Shown here piece after piece: positions 43,805 through 51,366 of a stretch of DNA of 64,000 bases (its first letter is position 1; every line of letters starts with the position of its first letter). The notes under the pieces are model-generated. The model saw only the letters and a program-made list of their open reading frames with translations. It searched no databases and was not told where the DNA came from. The stretch is taken from NCBI RefSeq assembly GCF_916618895.1, contig NZ_OU745391.1, positions 1,674,001-1,738,000 on the forward strand. Direction: 5' to 3'. The position numbers were made by a program, and so were the translations under genes. The DNA is from Pseudoclavibacter sp. Marseille-Q3772 (lineage in GTDB: Bacteria; Actinomycetota; Actinomycetes; Actinomycetales; Microbacteriaceae).

Positions 43805-45612
43805 GCCATCTGATCGCCTACGGGATTCGGAATATTCGTCGGGGCAAGATTGACAGTTACGTTTTCGAAGCGCTCCGTAGGTTGCGTGACGAAGAATCGC
43901 AGCTTGTTGTGCTGAAGCCAACGGGGTTTTGCCCTAAAGGCGATGATCTGAACGAACTCGGCCGGCTCGCAGACGCAGTGCTTGACGTGGACGATCTCGG
44001 TAGTGAACCGAGCGTCATGAAGAAGATCTACGATTTTGTGCAGGCGAATGCTTCAACGTCGACGATCGATCGTGTTACTTGGCTCGATGATTCACTATTC
44101 GGTCCAGTGAATGTTCAACGGGGTTTGCCGGAGATCCCGGTCGATGCGCAGGGAACCGTGCTTGTCGATCAGGATGGAGCAAACGGTCCCGAAGCCTCAG
44201 TGCTTCCGTTGCTTTCTCTACGGACGACCTTTATGGAGAGTGCTGAGTTTTTGAGGTCCCTTGAAGGGGAGCGATGCGGCTATCTCGAGTTTGTGCAGCG
44301 TCTACGTGATATGGATGCGTCAATCGCTGCCGCGCATCCGCGTAACGAACCTCACGAGGTGTACTTTGCGCGCGACTCCATCGTTCGACTCCGCCGAGAG
44401 GGGCTGAACTTTGTGCCTGTCTCCGTGTTCACACGCGATCCGCTGGTGAATGACCGCTGGGGGATTGTGCCTCGTGAAACGTATGACTGGATGTGTGAGG
44501 AGGGGTACCCCAGATCGGCCATCTGGGACCATCTGTTGCTATCGGTGCCGCCGCGCACTTGGTACACCAACCTGTCGATGGCAGAAATCATCCCGGTCTC
44601 AGGTGACACCTCGGAGTCGACCACGCTCACTACGGCAGTGATCGTGCACGTTTACTACACGGATATGGCTCGAGAGCTGATTGATCTTGCCGCAACGATT
44701 CCCGGCGCTGTACGCGTTATTGCGACAACCAATACGCCTGAAAAACAGGCCGAGCTGCAGGAAGTAACTGGTAGCGATCCCCGATTTACATCGGTCGAGG
44801 TTCGGGTCGTTACCAGTAACCGCGGGCGCGATATTTCGGCATTCTTGGTTGACTGCGCCGATGTATTAAGGGATCCGACAGTTGACCTTGTCGTGAAACT
44901 GCACTCGAAGCGATCGGTGCAGGATCCGGCATCGGTCAGCGGGTGGTTCCGTCGCCATCTCTTTGACAACTTGTTCGCTTCTCCTGCGTATGTTCGCAAC
45001 ATTTACGGGCTGTTCGAACAAGAGCCTCAGCTCGGCATGGTCTTCCCGCCAACTATTCACATGGGCCTGCCCACTATGGGACGAGCGTGGTCGCTTAACC
45101 TGGGGCCCGCTCATAACGTTGCCCAGCGCATCGGAGTGCGTAATCCATTCGATGTCAACACGCCGCTTTCCCCGTACGGCTCCATGTTCATTGCGCGACG
45201 AGAGGTTTTGCTGCCGCTGGTGGAGGCCAACTTCGCAATCGCTGAATTTCCGGACGCTCATGAATACCGCGACGGGTCGTTGGCCCATGTGCTTGAGCGG
45301 CTTGTGAGCTATGTAGCATTCAGCCACGGCTACTATGCGAAAACCGTGCAATCGGCGCCGATCGCAAGCGTCAGTGAGCCGTTCCTTGAATATAAGTTGC
45401 AGGCGGTGGGGGAGTATATGCAAGCTCACACAATTGAGCAGGTAGCTACGCTGCGTGGACGTGGGGAAAACTGGCCACTGTGGCAGGCCGTCCGCCGTGT
45501 TGTCTGGACTCGACTTGAAGGTCGGGTGCCTGGCAGTGGTAAGTGGCTGAGCCGAGGGTTTGCGCTTATGGGCAGAGTGAAATCAGTCGCGCGCAGAGCT
45601 ATTAAGCGATAG
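43801..45612 (+). CDS. RgpF-like rhamnan synthesis protein (PF05045), copy 2
   Basis: 603 residues. The family core lies in the C-terminal half: VIVHVYYTDMARELIDLAATIPG, VVTSNRGRDISAFLVDC (R-G-x-D-I-x-x-F, equivalent to the hallmark in copy 1), VVKLHSKRSVQ, PPTIHMGLPTMG and APYGSMFIARREVLLPL-type residues before a final basic tail. The N-terminal 280 residues are a second, more divergent half (LDDSLFGPVN matches the usual N-D-S-x-x-G-P), suggesting an internal repeat of the fold. It is coupled to copy 1, and a terminator follows. Probably a processive or branching rhamnosyltransferase. Confidence 0.78.
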   Translation: MSHLIAYGIRNIRRGKIDSYVFEALRRLRDEESQLVVLKPTGFCPKGDDLNELGRLADAVLDVDDLGSEPSVMKKIYDFVQANASTSTIDRVTWLDDSLFGPVNVQRGLPEIPVDAQGTVLVDQDGANGPEASVLPLLSLRTTFMESAEFLRSLEGERCGYLEFVQRLRDMDASIAAAHPRNEPHEVYFARDSIVRLRREGLNFVPVSVFTRDPLVNDRWGIVPRETYDWMCEEGYPRSAIWDHLLLSVPPRTWYTNLSMAEIIPVSGDTSESTTLTTAVIVHVYYTDMARELIDLAATIPGAVRVIATTNTPEKQAELQEVTGSDPRFTSVEVRVVTSNRGRDISAFLVDCADVLRDPTVDLVVKLHSKRSVQDPASVSGWFRRHLFDNLFASPAYVRNIYGLFEQEPQLGMVFPPTIHMGLPTMGRAWSLNLGPAHNVAQRIGVRNPFDVNTPLSPYGSMFIARREVLLPLVEANFAIAEFPDAHEYRDGSLAHVLERLVSYVAFSHGYYAKTVQSAPIASVSEPFLEYKLQAVGEYMQAHTIEQVATLRGRGENWPLWQAVRRVVWTRLEGRVPGSGKWLSRGFALMGRVKSVARRAIKR

Positions 45613-45646
45613 CTCATTAATACTTACACTGATGTAATTCGGTGCG

Positions 45647-45690
45647 ACACGCCGTGATTTCGAAAGAAATCGCGGCGTGTTTCTGATTTT
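45647..45690 (+). terminator. Hairpin terminator after the RgpF pair
   Basis: ACACGCCGTGATTT (45647-45660) pairs with AAATCGCGGCGTGT (45667-45680) with one G-T pair and a 6-base loop, followed by TTCTGATTTT. Confidence 0.85.
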
Positions 45691-45692
45691 CC

Positions 45693-45737
45693 CGTGACAT
45701 ATGTGACGAATGTGATTACTGTGACTCATGTAAATAA
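45693..45737 (+). promoter_or_regulatory. Five 9-bp direct repeats (TGTGANNNN), candidate operator
   Basis: CGTGACATA, TGTGACGAA, TGTGATTAC, TGTGACTCA and TGTAAATAA follow each other exactly every nine bases from 45693. They end 31 bases before the lipoprotein ATG at 45769. Tandem GTGA/GTAA half-sites recall binding sites of OmpR-family response regulators such as MtrA, which control wall hydrolases. The regulator is inferred. Confidence 0.6.
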
Positions 45738-45768
45738 GAGTGACGACACGCCGACACTAGGGGAAATC

Positions 45769-46230
45769 ATGACGACCTCACTCAAGCCGCTTCGTGGTGC
45801 CACCGCTCTTGCGGTGCTGCTCGCTGGTGGCGTCCTGCTTGCCGGATGCACCCAAGCCGACTCCACCCCCGGCCAGACTGCCGATGCATCCGCCGCACCT
45901 GCCGTAACGACCGACAGCGCCGAAACCGAAGCAGCCACCGAGGGAGACCTCAATGTGGTAGTCACCGAGGCAACCATCGTCGACGGCACCATCGAAACTC
46001 GTGCGGTCGTGACCGGCCACATCGGAGAGGGAACCTGCGAGGCAACCGCGACCAACGCATCCGGCGACTCTGTAACCGCCAGCGTTGAAGCAGTACCGGA
46101 TGCGCAGAGCACCTCTTGCCCGCTCACTGTGCTCGAGGGCATTGACGGCGAAGACTGGAGCGTAGTCGTCAAGTACACCGGCGACGGCGTAGCCGGCACC
46201 TCGGATGAAACCGCGGCGGAGGTGCTGTAG
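45769..46230 (+). CDS. Small secreted lipoprotein
   Basis: 153 residues; AGGGGA sits a few bases before ATG 45769. The signal peptide ends in a lipobox, GGVLLAGC, followed by a Thr/Ala/Glu-rich linker. A beta-rich module of about 85 residues follows (LNVVVTEATIVDGTIETRAVVTG onward) with two cysteines (GTCEA... in EGTCEATAT and TSCPL) that could pair. No named family is recognised. Its stop shares a base with the next start, so it is expressed with the wall-hydrolase-like protein, perhaps as a partner at the cell surface. Confidence 0.75.
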   Translation: MTTSLKPLRGATALAVLLAGGVLLAGCTQADSTPGQTADASAAPAVTTDSAETEAATEGDLNVVVTEATIVDGTIETRAVVTGHIGEGTCEATATNASGDSVTASVEAVPDAQSTSCPLTVLEGIDGEDWSVVVKYTGDGVAGTSDETAAEVL

Positions 46231-47783
46231 TGCGACGCCTCGTAACTAAGCTCACCGTTGCCATTGCCAGCATTGGCTTGCTCGCTGTCGGCGCTATTAC
46301 GAACGTGACCGGCGAAGCGGCAAATGCCGCCGATGCCTCGAAGTTCAACCCGGGCATGATCATCACCGACGAACAGTTCTATGACTCGACGTCGATGAAC
46401 GCCGAGCAGATCCAGCAGTTCCTTAACGAAAAGGGCAAGGACTGCACCAGCAACTGTCTTAAGGACTACCGCCAAGACACGCAGTCCTACCCGGCCAACC
46501 TATGTAAGGGATACCGCGGTGCACGGAACGAAAGCGCCGCGCAGATCATTGAGAAGGTTGCGCGTTCTTGCGACATCAACCCCAAGGTGATTCTGGTGAT
46601 GCTCCAGAAGGAGACCTCACTAGTGACGCTCGATAACCCAGCGAGCTGGCGATATGAACGCGCTATGGGCTACTACTGCCCGGACGACCCAAACCGCCCC
46701 GGGTGGTGCCACCCGCTGTACGCCGGGTTCTACAACCAGGTATTTGACGCGGCGGGACAGCTGCAGAACTACAAGCGCAACCCTGACTCGTTCGGCTACC
46801 GCGCTGGGCGCACGCACAATATTCTGCACAGCCCCGACCGCTCGTGCGGTACCAAGAGTGTGTACGTCGAGAATGCGGCAACTGCATCTCTGTACATCTA
46901 TACCCCGTACACGCCCAACCAGGCTGCGATGAACAACCTGTACGGCGAGGGTGACGGATGCTCGAGCTACGGTAACCGCAACTTCTGGCGCCTGTTCACC
47001 GACTGGTTTGGTCCTACTGACGCGCCCGTGAAGAAGCCGGCTCCGGAAAAGCCCAAGCCGGCTCCGGAAAAGCCCAAGCCGGCTCCGGAGAAGCCTAAGC
47101 CGGTTCCGGAAAAGCCCAAGCCGGCACCTGAAAAGCCGGAGCCAAAGCCAACGCAAGAGAAGCCGAAGCCGGCTCCGGAGAAGCCAAAACCCACGTCAAA
47201 GCCGGCCCAGGAGAAGCCAAAGCCGACGGTGAAATCGACACCAAAACCGGCTGAGCAGGCTCGTGCCCAGCACGACAACAAGCAGGAGTCGGTTGAGGCC
47301 GCGCCGAAACCGGTGCCAAAGGAAGCTCCGGAAAACGCAGGCCAGACCGAATCCCTCAGCGTGATTCCAAAGCCGGCTGCCCCCGAGGACCTGCCGATGA
47401 ACCGCGCCGAAAACCGTGACTCAGCGGAGGAAACGCCAAAGCCGTCAACTGAGGCTGCACAACCTGCAGGCACTGGCGCAGCACAACAAGCGCCGAAGCC
47501 GAAGCCGCAGGAACCAGTCACGTCGGATAGCGACAAGACCGCACCGATGAGCGTTGTGCCGCGTACAGGCGGCTCGCCATCCGCATCGCCTACACCCGAC
47601 GCGAATGTAGCTGCCGACGGTAGCGCCGCTGACGGGGAGGCTGCCGATGGAGCCACGGAAGCAGCTTCGCAATCAACGGCCGAAACCAATAGCGCGCTTA
47701 CCACTGCCGGCATTCTCATCCTTGCCGGTGTGGGACTCGCAGGCGTGGTGCTGGTCGCTGCGTCGAGACGACTGCGACGTTAG
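46230..47783 (+). CDS. Secreted lysozyme-like/hemagglutinin-type protein with Pro-Lys repeats and C-terminal anchor
   Basis: 517 residues, GTG start 46230. A signal peptide (to about ANAA, residue 34) precedes a 230-residue domain widespread in actinobacteria: FNPGMIITDEQFYDSTSMNAEQIQQFLN, NESAAQIIEKVARSCDINPKVILVMLQKETSLV, NKATASLY-like ENAATASLYIYTPYTPNQAA and SSYGNRNFWRLFTDWFG. The QKE segment in a helix before a TG-like region resembles lysozyme-type glutamates, so peptidoglycan cleavage is possible but unproven. Six cysteines suggest disulphides. Then come KPAPEKPK repeats (a wall-spanning stalk), a Pro/Ala/Glu-rich region and a C-terminal hydrophobic helix with RRLRR tail, without a clear LPxTG. 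Confidence 0.75.
   Translation: MRRLVTKLTVAIASIGLLAVGAITNVTGEAANAADASKFNPGMIITDEQFYDSTSMNAEQIQQFLNEKGKDCTSNCLKDYRQDTQSYPANLCKGYRGARNESAAQIIEKVARSCDINPKVILVMLQKETSLVTLDNPASWRYERAMGYYCPDDPNRPGWCHPLYAGFYNQVFDAAGQLQNYKRNPDSFGYRAGRTHNILHSPDRSCGTKSVYVENAATASLYIYTPYTPNQAAMNNLYGEGDGCSSYGNRNFWRLFTDWFGPTDAPVKKPAPEKPKPAPEKPKPAPEKPKPVPEKPKPAPEKPEPKPTQEKPKPAPEKPKPTSKPAQEKPKPTVKSTPKPAEQARAQHDNKQESVEAAPKPVPKEAPENAGQTESLSVIPKPAAPEDLPMNRAENRDSAEETPKPSTEAAQPAGTGAAQQAPKPKPQEPVTSDSDKTAPMSVVPRTGGSPSASPTPDANVAADGSAADGEAADGATEAASQSTAETNSALTTAGILILAGVGLAGVVLVAASRRLRR
47034..47246 (+). repeat. 24-bp tandem repeats encoding KPAPEKPK
   Basis: AAGCCGGCTCCGGAAAAGCC-type units repeat at 24-bp spacing at least four times from 47034, then decay into shorter Lys-Pro-Glu variants. 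Copy number is likely to vary between strains. Confidence 0.85.
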
Positions 47784-47789
47784 CCATGA

Positions 47790-47834
47790 CGCAGTGGGCG
47801 CGGGGAGAGCATTCTCCTCGCGCCCACTGCGTTT
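47790..47834. terminator. Strong bidirectional terminator
   Basis: A 19-bp stem (47790-47808 with 47813-47831) with one G-T pair and a 4-base loop is followed by TTT. It lies between the convergent genes ending at 47783 and 47833. Confidence 0.92.
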
Positions 47835-49311
47835 AACGAACCCGTAGGTCCAGCGCGAGGTTCTCGTTTGCGTGTGTCACCGTGCCCTGCGCACGGGGGC
47901 GCAGCGGCGCATTCGCCGAGCGGAACTTCGCGAAGATTGCCAGATATGACAGCAGTAACCAGTCGCCCTCGACAAGCAATCGCGACTCGGTCATCGCCTG
48001 CACAACCAACGCCACCATCAGCAAGAACGGCACGGCTGCAGACATCGATGCGCGCATCCGTTCACGGTTCGCGAGTGGCATCAGCGGCACATCGTGTAGA
48101 TCAATCGCGAGCCACCAGGTGCGAATCAATGTGGTTGCAACCACTCCCGCAAACAGCAATAGCCCGACCACGCCGGTTTGCATCCACGCATCTAAAAACG
48201 CGTTATGTGCTTGGTGATACGCAACGCCATCGATCACCGCTAATTGGCTGAACTCCGGCACCCACGGGGCCCAGTAGCTCACCCAGCCAAGCCCCAGGAT
48301 CGGGGATGAGCTGCCGAGCTCAATAACGGCATGCCAGATCGTACCGCGCCCGGACATATCGGAAGAGCGGTTCATGGCCGCAAAGATCTCATTGTTATTC
48401 GCGACGACCACGATCGCGCCGGCGACCAGCAGCGTGCCAACCGAGGCATACAGCAGCCAGCGATGACGGCGCTTCACGCGGCGCCCGATCGAAACGAGCG
48501 AAGCCCCAAGCAGCACGAACGCCAATGCAACATAGGCGGTTGCGGAATCCGTCAGTAGCAGCGCAGCGGTCGCGGCAAGGATGCTGACGGTTGCGTAGGT
48601 GCGCCCGATGAACCCGTCCATCACCTCGGCGAGGGTTACGATGATCGCCAATAACGCCACGAAGGCGAGCAGATTACGGTTCCCCATCAGGCCCTGGAGC
48701 GGGCCGCCAACAAACAGCTGCGAATGCGTCCAATAGAAACTGCCGGGGATCTCCTCGGTGGAGGTCGGCGCCGAATTACCCAGTAGGCGCCCGAGCGTGT
48801 CCGTGTGCAGGTACACGGGCGGAACGACTCCGCCCGGCGAAAGAATCGCCGCGAAGAGTTCGAACAACAGCGACCCGAACACGAGCATCCGCATCGTCAC
48901 ACCGAAAGAACGCAAGAACTGAAAGCGACCGAGCGAGACAGCCATCGCGACCCCGCCGGCCGCGGTGACGGTCTGCAGCGTTGAGCCGATGATCGTCTCC
49001 AGCGGGTAGCGGCTCCAAATGGTTGATAACCAACACCACAGCACGAACCCGACCAGTAAGTACGGCAGGTCAAAGATTCGTACCTGCGGCCGTCGTCGTG
49101 CGTAGAGCACGCCGGCCATTACGACGAGCGCAAGCACGACGATGAGGTACCCCACCCAACCGATCGTGTACCGAAGCACATCACCGCAGAACCCGACGAA
49201 CAGCATTGAGCACGCCAGCCACATCGCGCGTGAGGGGGTAACTGTCTCGGGTGCTGGTGCTACCGGAAGTCCTCGGCTGGAAATCAGGCGCGCCCAAACA
49301 CTCGAGATCAT
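47833..49311 (-). CDS. O-antigen ligase/polymerase-like (WaaL/Wzy) membrane protein
   Basis: 492 residues from ATG 49311, with a TTG ten codons earlier as alternative. About twelve membrane helices. The signature of the Wzy_C family is clear: a large extracellular loop with GRGTIWHAVIELGSSSPILGLGW, and later AYHQAHNAFLDAWMQTGVVGLLLF carrying the histidine that is essential in ligases. In monoderms such proteins join or polymerise glycan units outside the membrane. Since the locus already has an ABC exporter, a ligase role or a second glycan is possible. It ends at the shared terminator with the wall-hydrolase-like gene. Confidence 0.85.
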   Translation of the reverse strand: MISSVWARLISSRGLPVAPAPETVTPSRAMWLACSMLFVGFCGDVLRYTIGWVGYLIVVLALVVMAGVLYARRRPQVRIFDLPYLLVGFVLWCWLSTIWSRYPLETIIGSTLQTVTAAGGVAMAVSLGRFQFLRSFGVTMRMLVFGSLLFELFAAILSPGGVVPPVYLHTDTLGRLLGNSAPTSTEEIPGSFYWTHSQLFVGGPLQGLMGNRNLLAFVALLAIIVTLAEVMDGFIGRTYATVSILAATAALLLTDSATAYVALAFVLLGASLVSIGRRVKRRHRWLLYASVGTLLVAGAIVVVANNNEIFAAMNRSSDMSGRGTIWHAVIELGSSSPILGLGWVSYWAPWVPEFSQLAVIDGVAYHQAHNAFLDAWMQTGVVGLLLFAGVVATTLIRTWWLAIDLHDVPLMPLANRERMRASMSAAVPFLLMVALVVQAMTESRLLVEGDWLLLSYLAIFAKFRSANAPLRPRAQGTVTHANENLALDLRVR

Positions 49312-49402
49312 GCGCGCAATTCTCGCACGCAGTGGCGGCAAAACCGTCGTTATTGCGTGGTCTACGAGCGCAGCGTTACCGACTCGTTGTACGCTCCCGA
49401 GG

Positions 49403-50701
49403 ATGCTGTTGTCGATTCAAAACAGCCCCATGCGGTATTCGTGGGGCGCGACGGGCGCCATCTCAGAGGTTATGGGTGTGGGCGCCGGGCTTATCGAACC
49501 CGAAACTGACAACCCTAAACAGGCCGAGCTCTGGTTCGGTGCCCACCACGGCTCGCCAAGCCGCATAGCGGCTGATGACCGGGACGAATCCAGCACTGCA
49601 GAATCGGCTCCGACACTGCGGGACTTCATTGCCGAAAACCCGCAGCGAGCCCTCGGGAGCCTTGCGGCTGGGTTGCGGCCGGGTGACGAGCCACGGCTGC
49701 CTTTCCTGATGAAAGTGCTCGCCGCATCCGAACCACTCTCGCTTCAAGCACACCCGCGCCTGGATGACGCAATCGCTGGATTTGCGGCCGAGAACGAACG
49801 GGGCGTGCCACTGGACGCACCAAATCGCAACTACCGCGACGCCTCGCACAAGCCGGAACTGCTCATCGCGCTCACCGAGACGATGGATGCACTGGCCGGG
49901 TTTCGCATGCGCGCGGAAGTCTTCGAGCTCGTGCGGTGTATCGCCGAGTTCGCGGCCGAGAACCTCGCTTTTCAGGAGTTCGCTCGCAGGGTCGCGCAGG
50001 CAACGACCGATCGTGACACCCTGGATCTGGTTGCCTGGCTGCTCAGCGACGACGACACGGTCCACGATGCTGTGACCGCACTCGACCGCTGGTTAGCCAC
50101 AGCCGCAGCGCCCGGAGCCGAGCGCTACCAGCGGGAACGCCGCAATCTTCAGCGCATCCGACAGGCATTCCCCGAAGACTCTGGCTGCCTCACTGCGCTG
50201 CTGATGAACCACGTATCGGTGAAGCGGGGCGAAGCGATCTACATTCAGGCTGGCATCCTGCACGCCTATCTCCAGGGCGTTGGTATCGAAGTCATGGCCG
50301 CAAGCGATAATGTGCTGCGCGGCGGGCTCACACCCAAACACATCGACGTTCCCGAACTGCTGCGCATCCTGCGCGTAACACCCACGCCGCCACCATTCCT
50401 CGCGCCGTTGCAATTGGCCGAGGGCGTGCAGCTCTTCAAACCAAATGAGCCGGACTTTCAGGTCCAGCGAGTGGCCGGGGAGACCCTCGAGGCCCAGGTT
50501 CGCTTCGTTGGTCCTGCAATCCTGCTCGCGCTCGAGGGTGAACTCACCGTCACCGGGGCTACCGGAGCGGGAACAGTGCTCGGTCAAGGTGATGCGCTGT
50601 ATGTCACTCCGGATGAGGCGCCGCTCGAGATTGCGGGCGCGGGTGTCTGTGTGGTTGCCAGCGTTGGTGTGGATGCGGAGACGGCGCTGCCACTCTCGTA
50701 G
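49403..50701 (+). CDS. manA: Mannose-6-phosphate isomerase, class I
   Basis: 432 residues from ATG 49403. Interconverts fructose-6-phosphate and mannose-6-phosphate with zinc. MRYSWGATGAISEVMG, ELWFGAHHGSPS (usual A-E-L-W-M-G-x-H), KVLAASEPLSLQAHPR (the Q-x-H zinc ligand), DASHKPELLIAL and the late YIQAGILHAYLQGVGIEVMAASDNVLRGGLTPKHIDV are all diagnostic. Longer upstream frames overlap the divergent ligase-like gene and lack conservation. manB, which uses its product, lies 6 kb downstream. Confidence 0.95.
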   Translation: MLLSIQNSPMRYSWGATGAISEVMGVGAGLIEPETDNPKQAELWFGAHHGSPSRIAADDRDESSTAESAPTLRDFIAENPQRALGSLAAGLRPGDEPRLPFLMKVLAASEPLSLQAHPRLDDAIAGFAAENERGVPLDAPNRNYRDASHKPELLIALTETMDALAGFRMRAEVFELVRCIAEFAAENLAFQEFARRVAQATTDRDTLDLVAWLLSDDDTVHDAVTALDRWLATAAAPGAERYQRERRNLQRIRQAFPEDSGCLTALLMNHVSVKRGEAIYIQAGILHAYLQGVGIEVMAASDNVLRGGLTPKHIDVPELLRILRVTPTPPPFLAPLQLAEGVQLFKPNEPDFQVQRVAGETLEAQVRFVGPAILLALEGELTVTGATGAGTVLGQGDALYVTPDEAPLEIAGAGVCVVASVGVDAETALPLS

Positions 50702-50718
50702 CGGTTGTCGAACGCCAA

Positions 50719-50760
50719 CCGGGGATGGCTTTGCGACACACCGAGCCTGTGAATCCCCGG
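50719..50760 (+). terminator. Possible hairpin after manA
   Basis: CCGGGGAT (50719-50726) and ATCCCCGG (50753-50760) are perfectly complementary with a 26-base loop, followed by AAAC rather than a T-run. Weak candidate. Confidence 0.35.
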
Positions 50761-50799
50761 AAACTCTCAAGACAGGCCTTAAGGTTTGCGATCTCACTC

Positions 50800-50828
50800 T
50801 TGACGGACGCGAATGACACAGGTGTAAT
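50800..50828 (+). promoter_or_regulatory. Candidate sigma-70-type promoter of whiB2
   Basis: TTGACG (50800-50805), a 17-base spacer and TGTAAT (50823-50828) precede the whiB2 ATG by 50 bases. Shifting two bases gives TAATTA with 19-base spacing. Confidence 0.55.
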
Positions 50829-50878
50829 TACATACGTGCAGTGGGCAAGTCGCCCATTCAAACGTGGGGAGATGTGTT

Positions 50879-51190
50879 ATGGCAAAAATGATTCGTCCGG
50901 TTCCCGAGAACTGGTTTGTAGATCCGCTTGAACTTGGCGTACCCGGTACCGAGCACCACATCGGTGACGATAACCCGCTCGCGTGGCAGGCAGATGCACT
51001 GTGTGCGCAAACCGACCCGGAAGCATTCTTCCCTGAAAAAGGCGGCTCAACTCGAGACGCAAAGATGATCTGCCAGGCCTGCGAAGTTCGCGCACAGTGC
51101 CTCGAATATGCGCTCGAGCGCGACGAACGATTCGGCATCTGGGGTGGCTACTCCGAACGCGAACGCCGCAAGATGCGTCGCCAGGCATAG
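50879..51190 (+). CDS. whiB2: WhiB-family transcriptional regulator, WhiB2 type
   Basis: 103 residues; GGGGAG lies seven to eight bases before ATG 50879. Four cysteines that bind a 4Fe-4S cluster are in ADALCAQTDPEAFFPEKGG, ICQACEVRAQC (C-x-x-C-x5-C). The GIWGG turn is followed by the basic YSERERRKMRRQA DNA-binding tail. The PEAFFPEKGGSTRDAK string marks the WhiB2/WhmD group, needed for septation in mycobacteria and streptomycetes. Its placement between manA and a large GT2 gene is conserved in actinobacteria. It likely responds to redox or NO through the cluster. Confidence 0.95.
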   Translation: MAKMIRPVPENWFVDPLELGVPGTEHHIGDDNPLAWQADALCAQTDPEAFFPEKGGSTRDAKMICQACEVRAQCLEYALERDERFGIWGGYSERERRKMRRQA

Positions 51191-51366
51191 CCGCAACGAC
51201 ACCACCAGACGCGGCGACAAACCGACGGTGTCACGCTCGAGTCGTCTAAACGCATCCGCACATCTCCACACCGAGGATGCGAGCAGACGAAGCAATACAC
51301 CTCAGTATTTCGGCTTGCCGTGCGTAATGTCTGTAGTTGACCACACCCCTGCCTAGCATTCACCTG

